Below, piece by piece: positions 52,101-62,080 of a DNA stretch of 64,000 nt; within the stretch, counting starts at the first letter, position 1, and each line of letters starts with the position of its first letter. The notes beneath the pieces were generated by a model that was given only the letters and a program-made list of their open reading frames with translations, was not told where the DNA came from and did no database searches. The stretch is from DASVTU01 sp036387415 (GTDB taxonomy: Bacteria > Acidobacteriota > Blastocatellia > Pyrinomonadales > Pyrinomonadaceae), in the NCBI GenBank assembly GCA_036387415.1, contig DASVTU010000025.1, positions 1 through 64,000 of the forward strand. The letters are read 5' to 3'. A program made the position numbers and the translations under genes.

Positions 52101-52916
52101 ATGCGGCCATCTCGTCGCTTAATTTTCTGCTTGTTGCTCGCGTCGTGTGCGTGGTCTACGGCGTGCCGCGAGCGTTCCGCCGTCGAAGCGCGTGCGAAGG
52201 ACGAGCGTCGCGCGTCTCCGGTCGCGGTTGGCTGGAACGATTCGGACGCCGACGGCATCCCCGACCGCGCGGAAATCCTCTCCTTTAACGACCGCGAAAA
52301 CTTTCGCCACTGGTTCACACGTATCGCCGAACTACAGTTTGAAGAAGCGAGCAAGGAATGGAACGCGGAGCAGCGCGACTGCGCCGGGCTGGTGCGATTC
52401 GCTTGGCGCGAATCGCTCAAGCGACACGACCGCGCGTGGTTTCAACGCATGGGCACGCGCTACGAACCTCTCACGCCCGACGTTCGCGCATACAATCTAG
52501 AACACAGTCCGCTCGGCGAAAAACTCTTTCGCACAAAGTCGGGCGCGTTCAAAGAGTCGAATTTGCGAGACGGCACGCTCTCCGAGTATGCCGACGCGCG
52601 CACTTTGAAGGAGTTCAATTCCGTCTTCGTCAGCCGCGACCGACGCGAAGCCCAACCCGGCGACCTCCTTTTCTTCTTTCAACCGTGGGCGCAGAAATAT
52701 CCCTTCCACGTCATGATTTACGTCGGCGAAGGGCGCGAGGCGTCCGTCGATACGGACGACTGGGTGGTGTACCACACGGGAGTCTCTGCGTCTGACAAAG
52801 GGACGGTCAAAAAAGTTCGTCTCGCCCTGCTCGAACAACATCCCGACAGGCGTTGGCGTCCCGTCATCAACAATCGCAACTTTCTCGGCTTCTACCGTCT
52901 CAAGATTCTTCAATGA
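52101..52916 (+). CDS. DUF1175-type lipoprotein (YfaT-like)
   Basis: The 271-residue lipoprotein begins with a signal peptide ending in a lipobox (WSTAC, C22). A calcium-loop-like repeat follows (NDSDADGIPDRAE). The remainder is an NlpC/P60-like domain with C94 (RDCAGLVRF) and H203 (YPFHVMIYVG). ATG 52101 is used; the TTG at 52080 would add seven residues to the signal peptide. DUF1175 (YfaT) genes accompany bacterial alpha-2-macroglobulin genes, and this one precedes the alpha-2-macroglobulin gene by 39 bases. A role in the periplasm, perhaps acting on peptidoglycan or on a macroglobulin partner, follows from family knowledge. Confidence 0.85.
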   Translation: MRPSRRLIFCLLLASCAWSTACRERSAVEARAKDERRASPVAVGWNDSDADGIPDRAEILSFNDRENFRHWFTRIAELQFEEASKEWNAEQRDCAGLVRFAWRESLKRHDRAWFQRMGTRYEPLTPDVRAYNLEHSPLGEKLFRTKSGAFKESNLRDGTLSEYADARTLKEFNSVFVSRDRREAQPGDLLFFFQPWAQKYPFHVMIYVGEGREASVDTDDWVVYHTGVSASDKGTVKKVRLALLEQHPDRRWRPVINNRNFLGFYRLKILQ

Positions 52917-52955
52917 GACGCTTACCTGCACCTTTCCCTTTCGAGGGCTTGACAC

Positions 52956-55900
52956 ATGACACGTCGAAACCTTCTGACCGCGCTCGCATGTTATCTCGGT
53001 ATCGTCCTCGTTCTCGTCGGCTTCACGGCCTTGCGCGCACGCACGCTCAACCGCTTCGCCGCCGAAAGCGCGCCCGACATTCTGCCCGAACACATCGAGT
53101 ATGCAGCGCCGTCTGACCCGAACGCCAAGCCCTTCTTCTCCGTGATGACCAATCGCACCTACAGTACGCGCGACCGCGCGCGTGTCTGGATTAATTATCG
53201 CGCCGTCGAGAATCTGGACTTTCGCGTCTACCGCGTTAAAGACCCCTTGGCTTTCTTCAAGCAACTCGACAATCCGCATCAAGTCGGTGAAGACGAATAT
53301 GCCGAGGTCGGTGAGAAACTCAAACGCAAGCCGACCTTTCTTGAGAATCTGCGCGCCATCAAAAGTTGGATTTTTGATTCGTTCAAAGCCTACGTCCGCT
53401 CCCAACTTCAACAACAGTCGCGCAAGAATTTCAACCAGAAATTCCGCACGCCCGAAGAAGACGACACCAGCCATCGCATGCCCCTCAACGTCGCCGACTA
53501 TGCGCGCGTTCCGCTCCTTAACCCCGACCAAATGGTCTCTAGTTGGCGCGAAAAACTCCCTCCGCTCGATAGTAGTTACGACCGTCGCATGATTTCGCTC
53601 GGACGACGCGAGCCAGGCGTCTATCTCGTCGAAGTCGTCAACGGCGACCTCCGTGCCTTCGGCATCGCCATCGTGACTGACCTTGCGATGGTGCAGAAGA
53701 CGAGCCGCGACGGGCAGGTTTTAGTCTACGCGGTAGACCGTCAAACGGGTGCACCGCGCGAGGGAACACGCGTCGAAGTCTTCCGGGGCAAGCAAGCCGT
53801 CACCTCTGGAACCACCAACGGCGAAGGCCTCCTTCGCACACGGATTCAACAACCGACCGCCACCGACGACGGCGAAGAAGGTACGGCAGCAGACGAAACC
53901 GCGAGCGAAGAAGCGACGGACGAGCCAGTCTCCGATTCATATCTTTTCATGGCGAAATCGGGAGAAAATTTCGCTATCTCGGATTTGGATTCCTACTACT
54001 TCGGCGCGAGCGAAGGCGAGGAAGGCGGCAACTCGAATCTTAAAAGCTATCTCTATACAGACCGCCCCGTCTACCGTCCCGAACACAAGGTTTACTTCAA
54101 AGGCATCGTCCGCGAATTGACCGAACAGGGCTACCGTCTCGTCGGCGGCACGACGACGGCCAACGTCATCATCGAAGACCCCTCCGGCGCACGCATCTCG
54201 GAACAGGAACTACCGCTCTCCTCACGCGGCTCGTTTAGCGGCGAACTCGACGTGCCGGAGGGAGCGCCGCTCGGCAGTTACAGCATCACGGCTCAAATCG
54301 GCGACGCCACCGTCAATGGTTCTTTTGAAGTTCAGGAATACAAGAAGCCCGAATATAAGGTGAAAGTTACCGTGCCGGAGAAGTACATGCGCGTCGGCGA
54401 TAAGATGAAATTCAATGTCTCTGCGCGCTACTTTTTCGGCGCGCCCGTCACCAAAGCCGATGTCAAGTATTACATCTACCGCACGCATTATGAACCGTGG
54501 TGGCGAGACACGGGCGAAGACGAGGAGAGCGCCATCTTTGTCGAGAATTCGGATGAAGAGGAGTCGGGCAGTGAAGACTACTACGGCTACGACGACCAGA
54601 TTGTGCAGGAGGGCGAAGGCAAACTCGACGCACAAGGGCGCCTCGAAGTCGAGTTCAAAGTGCCTGAGCCGGACGCGAAGGAGAAGTGGGATTACAGCTA
54701 TCGTCTCGAAGCACAGGTGACGGACGCCGCGCGTCGCATGATGGATGCGAGCGCGAGTTTCGTCGGCGTGCGCGGCAAACTCGTCGCCTCGGCCGACCCT
54801 GAGCGTTACGTCTACAATCAAGGCGACACGGCACGGATTCGTGTCCGCAGCAACGACCACGAAGGTCGTCCGCAGGCCACGCGCGTCAAACTCACCTTCG
54901 TCGAGCGGCGTTGGAAAAAGGTCATCAAAAAAACCGACTACGGCGACGACTATCCGACTTATGAACCCGACGACCGCGTCCTCTCATCAGCTTCCGTGGA
55001 CACGAATCAACAGGGCGAAGCAATCTACGATTATCAGGTGACGACCAACGGAAGCATCCACATCAAAACCAGCGTCGAGGAAGACGGACGCGAGATTGTT
55101 TACGAGGGCGGATACGTCTGGGTCGCCGACCGCGAAAACGACTGGTCAGACTATTCCTATCAAGGCGAAGAGACCGTCAAACTTGTGCCCGATAAGAAAT
55201 CCTATCGCGTCGGCGAAACCGCGCACGTGCTGGCGCTGCTGCCGAAGGCCGACGCGCACCTTCTCGTCACCACCGAATTGAGAAACGTGATGAACGTGCG
55301 AACGATTGCCGTCAAGGGTCGTTCGGTGGTGATTGACGTACCCATCGAAGCGCGTTTCGCGCCGAATGTTTTTCTCAATGTGACCTACGTCAAAGACAGC
55401 GAGATGTACACGCAAGACCAATCCATCGTCGTGCCGCCACGCGACCGACTGATTAATCTCGAAATCCTTTCCAACAAGAAAGAGTATCGCCCGCGCGAAA
55501 CCGTCTCCTACACACTCCTCGCGCGCAACACGGAGGGCGCGCCAGTGGCGGGCGCGGAGGTCAGTCTCGGCGTGGTTGACGAAGCCATCTACAGCATCGC
55601 GCCGGAGAACGCGGGCGATATTCGACGCGAGTTTTATGGTCGGCGCTACAACGAAGTGCAGACGAATTTTTCCGTCAACTATCAATTCACGGGCTACGCC
55701 GGAAAGAAAATCATCAACCTCGCCGCCAAGCGACCCGCCAATCAACTCGCCGATTTCAAAAACGACGGCGACCTCGTTAATCCCAAGATTCGCAAAATCT
55801 TCAAGGATACGGCTTTCTGGCAACCGTCGGTCGTCACGGGCGCGGACGGACGCGCGACCGTCAAGGTCGAACTTCCAGACAATCTCACGACGTGGCGTGC

Positions 55901-57905
55901 CACAGCACGCGCCATCACCGCCGACACGCGAGTCGGCACGACGACGCAAAAAGTTCTCGCGCGCAAAGATGTCATCCTGCGTCTCGCCATGCCGCGCTTT
56001 GTCACGCAGGGCGACACCATCACGCTCTCCGGCATCGTTCACAACTATCTCACGTCGGCCAAGACGACGCAGATTTCCATCGACATTGCGGGCGCGCGTC
56101 TGCTCGACCCGCAGATGCAGACCGTCTCCATCGCCGCTAACGGCGAGCATCGCGTCAACTGGCGCATCAGTGCGCCAACGACGGGCGAGTTGAAGATTCT
56201 CGCCAAAGCTTTGACCGATACCGAATCGGATGCGATTGAAACAAGTCTGGAAGTCGTCCCGCGTGGATTGAAGCAGACGCGTGGCGAATCGTCCGTGCTC
56301 CTCGACGATACGGAACGAACGTTGACCTACAACCTGCCCGTGGAAGCCGAGCCGAACGCACGCGCGCTCCGCGTCGAACTTTCGCCCTCCATCGCCAGCA
56401 CGCTTTTCGGCGCGCTCGATTACCTGACGACGTATCCATACGGATGCACGGAACAAACCATGTCGTCGTTTCTCCCCAACGTTATCGTCGCACAGGCTTT
56501 GCAAAACGTAGAGACGGCGAGCCTGCGTGATTCAAACAACATCGAACGCAAAGTGCGACGCGGCCTGCGTCGTCTCTATAGCTTCCAACACACGGACGGC
56601 GGTTGGGGTTGGTGGAAGGACGACCCGACCGACGCATGGATGTCTGCTTATGTCATCGACGGGTTGGTGATGGCGCGTCGTGCGGGATATGAAGTGGACG
56701 AAACGCGCCTCGAAAACGGACGCAAGAAACTCAAGACGCTCATCGAAGCGCGCAAGACCGACGACGGCAAAGAGATTGACGCCGAGACGCGCGCCTACAT
56801 GGTTTACGCTCTCTACCAGAGCGGCGAACCCGACGCACGCTACATCAACGAACTCTTCAACACGCGCGGCAATCTCCAAGCCTACGGGCGTGCACTCCTC
56901 GCGCTCGCGCTCCACGAAAGAGGCGACCGCCAGCGCGCATCTGCGTTGGCCTCCGAAATCGAACGCGCGGCCACGTCGGATGAACGAGGCGCACATTGGT
57001 CTTCGCGTTACAATTCGCACGGCATGGCGCAGGCCAACGACGTGGAAGCGACCGCGCTCTCCGTCAAGGCTCTCGCGCGACTTCTGCCGCAGAGCGAACT
57101 GCTCCCGCGCGCGGCGCGTTGGCTCGTCTTGAGCCGTCGCTTCGGCCACTACTGGCACTCGACCAAAGAGACCGCGTTCGCCATCTACGGACTCACCGAC
57201 TATCTCAAGATGAGCCAGGAACTCTCGCCCGATTACGAGTTGAAGGTTTATCTCAACGGCGAGGAAATTTTCACGCGACATGTGACGGCATCCGACGCCG
57301 CCTCCGCGCAGAGTTTTGTCATCAACCGTCGTGGCGCGGAGGTCGGCGCACGCAACGAACTTCGCATCGTCAAACAGGGACAGGGCGTGCTCTATCTTTC
57401 CACGACGTTCACGCACTATTCCAACGAAGAAGATGTCGCCGCACGCTCCACGCCGGAGTTGAAACTTACGCGCGAATATCTCCGTCTGCGGATTGCCGAA
57501 GGCATGGGCGGCGCGCTCGCATGGAAAGTCGAACCGCTCGAAGGTGACATCCGCTCCGGCGACATCATCGTTTCACGCCTCCGACTCGAAGGTGCGCCCG
57601 CGCGTTATCTCCTTATCGAAGACCCGATTCCTGCCGGATGCGAACAGGTGCAGAACGTTAGCGGTTTTGATTTCGACTATTCGCAGCAGGATTGGAGCAG
57701 TTGGTATAGTTCGCGTGAATTCCGTGACCAGAAGACGGCCATCTTCCTCAACTACTTCGGCGGCAAAGCGACATATCAGACAGCCATGCGCGTGCAAGTC
57801 CCCGGACAACTCCGCATCGCTCCCGCGCGCGTCGAAATGATGTACATGCCCACCGTACAGGCCAACTCGGCGAGCAGTACGATGAACATTTTAGACAGCA
57901 AGTGA
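52956..57905 (+). CDS. Bacterial alpha-2-macroglobulin with thioester
   Basis: This 1649-residue protein is a YfaS-type alpha-2-macroglobulin, anchored by a transmembrane segment at residues 6-28 rather than a lipobox. MG-type domains fill the first two thirds (YLYTDRPVYRPEHKVYFKGI). The bait region lies around 960-1000. The thioester motif GCTEQTM (C1164 to Q1167) begins the complement-like alpha-helical ring (RRLYSFQHTDGGWGWWKDDP). Such proteins trap invading proteases covalently in the periplasm and work with penicillin-binding proteins. GAGGG precedes its ATG. The four-gene operon is consistent with an envelope-defence role. Confidence 0.94.
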   Translation: MTRRNLLTALACYLGIVLVLVGFTALRARTLNRFAAESAPDILPEHIEYAAPSDPNAKPFFSVMTNRTYSTRDRARVWINYRAVENLDFRVYRVKDPLAFFKQLDNPHQVGEDEYAEVGEKLKRKPTFLENLRAIKSWIFDSFKAYVRSQLQQQSRKNFNQKFRTPEEDDTSHRMPLNVADYARVPLLNPDQMVSSWREKLPPLDSSYDRRMISLGRREPGVYLVEVVNGDLRAFGIAIVTDLAMVQKTSRDGQVLVYAVDRQTGAPREGTRVEVFRGKQAVTSGTTNGEGLLRTRIQQPTATDDGEEGTAADETASEEATDEPVSDSYLFMAKSGENFAISDLDSYYFGASEGEEGGNSNLKSYLYTDRPVYRPEHKVYFKGIVRELTEQGYRLVGGTTTANVIIEDPSGARISEQELPLSSRGSFSGELDVPEGAPLGSYSITAQIGDATVNGSFEVQEYKKPEYKVKVTVPEKYMRVGDKMKFNVSARYFFGAPVTKADVKYYIYRTHYEPWWRDTGEDEESAIFVENSDEEESGSEDYYGYDDQIVQEGEGKLDAQGRLEVEFKVPEPDAKEKWDYSYRLEAQVTDAARRMMDASASFVGVRGKLVASADPERYVYNQGDTARIRVRSNDHEGRPQATRVKLTFVERRWKKVIKKTDYGDDYPTYEPDDRVLSSASVDTNQQGEAIYDYQVTTNGSIHIKTSVEEDGREIVYEGGYVWVADRENDWSDYSYQGEETVKLVPDKKSYRVGETAHVLALLPKADAHLLVTTELRNVMNVRTIAVKGRSVVIDVPIEARFAPNVFLNVTYVKDSEMYTQDQSIVVPPRDRLINLEILSNKKEYRPRETVSYTLLARNTEGAPVAGAEVSLGVVDEAIYSIAPENAGDIRREFYGRRYNEVQTNFSVNYQFTGYAGKKIINLAAKRPANQLADFKNDGDLVNPKIRKIFKDTAFWQPSVVTGADGRATVKVELPDNLTTWRATARAITADTRVGTTTQKVLARKDVILRLAMPRFVTQGDTITLSGIVHNYLTSAKTTQISIDIAGARLLDPQMQTVSIAANGEHRVNWRISAPTTGELKILAKALTDTESDAIETSLEVVPRGLKQTRGESSVLLDDTERTLTYNLPVEAEPNARALRVELSPSIASTLFGALDYLTTYPYGCTEQTMSSFLPNVIVAQALQNVETASLRDSNNIERKVRRGLRRLYSFQHTDGGWGWWKDDPTDAWMSAYVIDGLVMARRAGYEVDETRLENGRKKLKTLIEARKTDDGKEIDAETRAYMVYALYQSGEPDARYINELFNTRGNLQAYGRALLALALHERGDRQRASALASEIERAATSDERGAHWSSRYNSHGMAQANDVEATALSVKALARLLPQSELLPRAARWLVLSRRFGHYWHSTKETAFAIYGLTDYLKMSQELSPDYELKVYLNGEEIFTRHVTASDAASAQSFVINRRGAEVGARNELRIVKQGQGVLYLSTTFTHYSNEEDVAARSTPELKLTREYLRLRIAEGMGGALAWKVEPLEGDIRSGDIIVSRLRLEGAPARYLLIEDPIPAGCEQVQNVSGFDFDYSQQDWSSWYSSREFRDQKTAIFLNYFGGKATYQTAMRVQVPGQLRIAPARVEMMYMPTVQANSASSTMNILDSK

Positions 57906-57958
57906 CCGGGCGTAAGTGATAGCGGAAAGACGACGGAGACGAAAGCGAGAAGCGAAAG

Positions 57959-58825
57959 ATGATGAAAGAAGCGATGATTGCAATCGGCACGACGGCGCGA
58001 GAATTTCTGCGAAACTGGCGCACGATGCTCGTCTTCAACCTCCTTTATGCGTTGCTGCTCGCGTCGTTCTATCTCTTCGTTTCGACGCGCGAAGCGACCG
58101 TTTGGCAACTCGTAGTGACGGCGCTCGCGGCGCTCGCCGTGCCCGTGCTTTTCTTTATGATTCAAGCGGCGGGCGTCAGTTATTCATGGACGGACGCGAC
58201 GGAGGGAAGCGGCACACTGCTTCGACGGTCAGTGCGAAATTTCTGGAAGCTACTCCTGGTGAGCATCCCGCTCATCCTGCTCGGTGTCGGCGTCGTCTAC
58301 TTGCTGAACAAACTACAGGCACGCTTTCCCCTCCCCGACCCGCCGCCCGACGCGATGAGTCGTTCGATGGCGGCGTCTGGAACACCTTCGGCGCGTCTCT
58401 CTTGGGAGACCGTTCTCTTTCCATCGTTGCGGCTTCTGTTTCTCGCGTTGCTGTTGCCGCTCGCCGCGATTCATCTCTGGATTTCCATTGCGCGCAACGG
58501 CTTTGTCGGGACACTGAAAAAGCTTCATCGCGTAGTGGCGTGTGCGTTCGTGCCGTCGTCGTTGTTTGTTTACACGGTCGGCCTCGTCGCCTTCGCCTTC
58601 ATTCCATACCTTCTGATTTTCAAACGCACGACCGTCGAAGGCGCATGGCTCGAACTCATCATCTTTGGCCTGCGACTCGCACTCGCCTTCGTCTTTACGC
58701 TCTGGGGCTGGATTATCACGCTCGGCGCACTCTCCAAACTCGCCGCCGCAACCACTGAAACTCACGTCCACGAAGCCACGGCTCATGAAGCCGCGCCGTT
58801 AGGCGAAACTGCAAGCGTGCAGTAG
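57959..58825 (+). CDS. Polytopic membrane protein of the alpha-2-macroglobulin operon
   Basis: This 288-residue protein has about five to six transmembrane segments (near residues 22-42, 50-72, 98-118, 150-172, 198-218, 232-255). The rest is short loops with Pro-rich stretches. It lies 53 bases after the alpha-2-macroglobulin gene and 64 before the PBP-fusion gene. No family is recognised. ATG 57959 is used; a second Met three bases on is equally possible. Confidence 0.85.
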   Translation: MMKEAMIAIGTTAREFLRNWRTMLVFNLLYALLLASFYLFVSTREATVWQLVVTALAALAVPVLFFMIQAAGVSYSWTDATEGSGTLLRRSVRNFWKLLLVSIPLILLGVGVVYLLNKLQARFPLPDPPPDAMSRSMAASGTPSARLSWETVLFPSLRLLFLALLLPLAAIHLWISIARNGFVGTLKKLHRVVACAFVPSSLFVYTVGLVAFAFIPYLLIFKRTTVEGAWLELIIFGLRLALAFVFTLWGWIITLGALSKLAAATTETHVHEATAHEAAPLGETASVQ

Positions 58826-58889
58826 TTGTTGTCATCGTGTCTTTGTAGAAATTTGGGTTCTCCTACGAGGCTTGCACGCACGACGTAAG

Positions 58890-61859
58890 ATGTCTGCAAA
58901 TTCGTCAATTAAAGAAGTCTCGACGCGGCAGAACGACGTGCGGCATGGTCGTCGCTTCGCGGAGAGGTTCGGGATATTTTCGCTTCAAAGGTCGCGCGTG
59001 CGGCAGGGCTTTTCGCTCGTCGGTCTCTCGCTTGCGTTGCTCGGTCTCTGGTACTTCTTCAACACCCCGCCGGAGCGACACACGACAGCGCCCGTCGTCG
59101 CTTCTCCGCCGAGCGTCGCGGAGATTGACCGCGAGTTGCAGGCGGCGGCGAACGAAGCGTTGGGAGCGCGCGAGGGTACGATTATTCTGATGGACGCGCA
59201 GACCGGACGCATTCGCGCGTTGGCGGGTGAGCGCATGGCCTATGCGGCGTCGCTTGCGCCCGGCTCGACCATCAAGCCGTTTACTTTGCTGGCCGCTCTC
59301 CGCGCCGGAATCGTTGACGAAGACTCGCGCACGCTCTGCCGTGAAGTCTTCAAGCAGCAGGACTTCGAGATACATTGCTCGCATCCGCGCGCTAAGCCGC
59401 CCTTCAATCCATCGCAGGCGCTCGCACATTCCTGCAACTACTACTTCTCCAAACTCGGCGAGAAATTAGACCGCGATACCTTCAACGACACCCTCGCCTC
59501 CTTCGGTTTCGGCTCACGCACAGGCGCAACCAAAGAAAGCGATGAAACCGCAGGACACTTGCCCCGCCACTGGCGCGCCAACATCGCGCTCGGCGAAGGT
59601 CGTGACCTGCTCGTCGCGCCTATTCAACTCATCACCGCCTACGCCGCGCTCGCCAACGGCAGCCACCTCCCCGTCCCGCATCACAACGTGCGAGACGACC
59701 ACTCGGCGCATCACGTTCAAGGCAAGCAATCGACACCCCACGTTCAAGGCGATAGCTCGCCGCTTGATATTCTAGGCGACGATTTGGCAGACGAGCGTCG
59801 CCGTCTCGACATCGCGCCCGCGCATCGCCGCATCATCCTCGAAGGCATGCGCGGCGCAGTAACCTACGGCACGGCTGCACGCGCCGGACTCGACTCGCTG
59901 CCGCCGCTCATCTTCGGCAAGACGGGAACCTCCACCCCGAAGGACGCCCCGCAAAACGACGGCTGGTTCGTCGCTTTAGTGTCTGAGCGTAACAGCGGCG
60001 GCATCGACGCGTCGCCCGAAAGCATGCGGCTCGTCGTTCTGGTTTTTCTCAAACGCGCCAACGGTGCAGAATGCGCCGAACGTGCGCGACCCATCCTCGA
60101 AACCTACGGGCGCGCACAGGAAGCAAATGCCTCTGCGACAGCCAAGCCTGCCACAGCAACACCGCAGCAAGAAGACGTTGACGAAACGACGACGCGAGCG
60201 TTCGAGTCCCTTCATCCTTCGTCTGCGGCGCACGATGTTGTGCGCGTCCGTCTCGGACGCGAGGGCGTAACGTTGGGAATGTCGCTTGACGAATACGTCT
60301 TCGGCGTCGTGAGCGCCGAAGCGAGCATCGAAAACGAGCCGGAGGCACTCAAGGCGCAGGTCGTCGTCAGTCGTACTTTCGCATTGAAGAACAAGGGGCG
60401 TCACGCGCGCGACGGCTACGACTTCTGCGCCAGCACACACTGTCAGAGATACATCGCCGTGAAGGATGAAGGCGTGCGCCCCGATTTTTACGAGGCGGTG
60501 CGAGGCGCGGTCAGAGAAACCACGGGCATGATTTTGCGCGACGCGCAGGGACGCGCCGCCGATGCTTATTTCAGCGCGGCGTGTGGCGGAGCGACGGCCA
60601 ATATCAAATCGCTCTGGGGCACGGCGTCGGCTCCCGCCTACTTGCGCGGCGTGAGCGACCCCTTCTGTGCCGCGATGCCGCACCGGAATTGGACGGATAC
60701 AATTCCGGTCGAGCGTCTCGCGGATGCACTGCGAAACGACCCGCGCAGCAACGTCGGTCAACGCCTCGAACGCATCAGCGTTCTCCGGCGCGACGCCAGC
60801 GGGCGCGTCGAGTCGCTGGTCGTCGAAGGCGCACGTCGGCGCGTCGTGCGCGGATGGGATTTCAAAATCATCGTGGGTCGGACTTTGGGCTGGAACGTTA
60901 TCAAGAGTTCGCGTTTCGATGTGGCGCGCGTCGGCGGAAATTTCGTCTTTCGCGGGAGCGGCTTCGGCCACGGTCTCGGCCTGTGCCAGTTGGGCGCGCA
61001 CACGATGGCGCGCGAGGGCGCGTCCTTTCGACAGATACTCAGACAGTATCTCCCAGGCACAACGCTCAGCACCGACTCACGTTTAGATAACTTTCGCTCC
61101 GACCTTCAACCCAAGACGGACGACCCACACGCGCCCGCTCTGCATCCCGCGCTCTTTGCTTCGGCGTCCGCGCGCAACGTTTTGTACACGACTGATGCGA
61201 GGGATAGTGCTCGAACAAGTAGCGACGAGTTTTGGTCGTCCGAGACGACGGCGCAACGCGGGAGGTCTGCGCCGCGACTCGTCATGTCGAGCGAGGGTGT
61301 CCGCGTGAGTTATCCAAAGAGTGTTTTGCGGAGCGATGTCGAAAGCGGCATGCGTGCGCTCGAAGCCGCACGCGCGGATGTTCACAGGCGGCTCGAAGCG
61401 GCGTCGCTTCCGACGGATGTCGTGCCGTCGGTCGAACTGTTTTTTTATGAGACGGTGGGAGATTTTACCGGAGCGACGGGCTTGCCTCATTGGGTTGCGG
61501 CCACCACACGCGGTCGTCGCATCGAGATGCAGCCGCCCGCTGTGCTTCGTCGCCGCGATGTCTACAACAGCACCTTGCGACATGAGTATGTCCATGTGGT
61601 CATCGAAGCTCTGGGGCGCGGGCGTGCTCCTCGTTGGCTCACAGAAGGATTGGCCGTCCACGTCGCGGGCGAGAGCCGGATGCTGGCGCGTTCCGGTTCG
61701 CCTGTGAACTGGTCGCGCGACGAGATTGAACGGCGACTCGTGCGTCCCGCTTCGGCGCAAGAGATGCGCGAACTCTACCGCGCGGCGCATCGAGAAGTCA
61801 GCGACATCATCCGACGCGAGGGCGAATCGAGCCTCTGGCGTCATGTGGCGAATGGATGA
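58890..61859 (+). CDS. PBP transpeptidase-SpoIID-metallopeptidase fusion
   Basis: This 989-residue membrane protein has an N-terminal anchor (residues 38-56). A penicillin-binding transpeptidase domain follows with S126xxK129 (PGSTIKPF), S181xN183 (SCN) and K344TG (FGKTGTS). Then comes a SpoIID-type domain (LGMSLDEYVFGVVSAEAS; GFGHGLGLCQLGAHTMA), which in sporulation cuts glycan strands. A C-terminal HExxH metallopeptidase-like domain carries H898, E899, H902 and E919 in HEYVH and WLTEGLA. All three domains act in the periplasm on peptidoglycan or proteins. Each active site looks intact. ATG 58890 is used over TTG 58872. It completes the alpha-2-macroglobulin operon, playing the role that PBP1c plays in enterobacteria. 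The triple fusion is unusual. Confidence 0.88.
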   Translation: MSANSSIKEVSTRQNDVRHGRRFAERFGIFSLQRSRVRQGFSLVGLSLALLGLWYFFNTPPERHTTAPVVASPPSVAEIDRELQAAANEALGAREGTIILMDAQTGRIRALAGERMAYAASLAPGSTIKPFTLLAALRAGIVDEDSRTLCREVFKQQDFEIHCSHPRAKPPFNPSQALAHSCNYYFSKLGEKLDRDTFNDTLASFGFGSRTGATKESDETAGHLPRHWRANIALGEGRDLLVAPIQLITAYAALANGSHLPVPHHNVRDDHSAHHVQGKQSTPHVQGDSSPLDILGDDLADERRRLDIAPAHRRIILEGMRGAVTYGTAARAGLDSLPPLIFGKTGTSTPKDAPQNDGWFVALVSERNSGGIDASPESMRLVVLVFLKRANGAECAERARPILETYGRAQEANASATAKPATATPQQEDVDETTTRAFESLHPSSAAHDVVRVRLGREGVTLGMSLDEYVFGVVSAEASIENEPEALKAQVVVSRTFALKNKGRHARDGYDFCASTHCQRYIAVKDEGVRPDFYEAVRGAVRETTGMILRDAQGRAADAYFSAACGGATANIKSLWGTASAPAYLRGVSDPFCAAMPHRNWTDTIPVERLADALRNDPRSNVGQRLERISVLRRDASGRVESLVVEGARRRVVRGWDFKIIVGRTLGWNVIKSSRFDVARVGGNFVFRGSGFGHGLGLCQLGAHTMAREGASFRQILRQYLPGTTLSTDSRLDNFRSDLQPKTDDPHAPALHPALFASASARNVLYTTDARDSARTSSDEFWSSETTAQRGRSAPRLVMSSEGVRVSYPKSVLRSDVESGMRALEAARADVHRRLEAASLPTDVVPSVELFFYETVGDFTGATGLPHWVAATTRGRRIEMQPPAVLRRRDVYNSTLRHEYVHVVIEALGRGRAPRWLTEGLAVHVAGESRMLARSGSPVNWSRDEIERRLVRPASAQEMRELYRAAHREVSDIIRREGESSLWRHVANG

Positions 61860-62066
61860 GCAGGACCCGCCGCACGCCTGACGCGTCGCCTCATGCGCGT
61901 CTTCCCCGTACATCTTACCGATTCAAAATTCTAACTGACAACTGAACGCATCGGGCAGCAGCGGAGACTCGTAAGTCCTGCGAAAGCACAGACTTGCAGA
62001 CTGTGAGGATGAGGCCGCAATCGCGCGTCGCTTGGTGAATTTGTGCGAAGCGTGGTGCAGTGTGCG

Positions 62067-62080
62067 TATAATGTTTTTTT
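62067..62080 (+). promoter_or_regulatory. Near-leaderless promoter of the FliJ-like gene
   Basis: TATAAT (62067-62072) lies only eight bases before the ATG at 62081, with a T-rich spacer. Transcription would begin at about the first base of the start codon. A -35 box is not clear. Confidence 0.5.
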
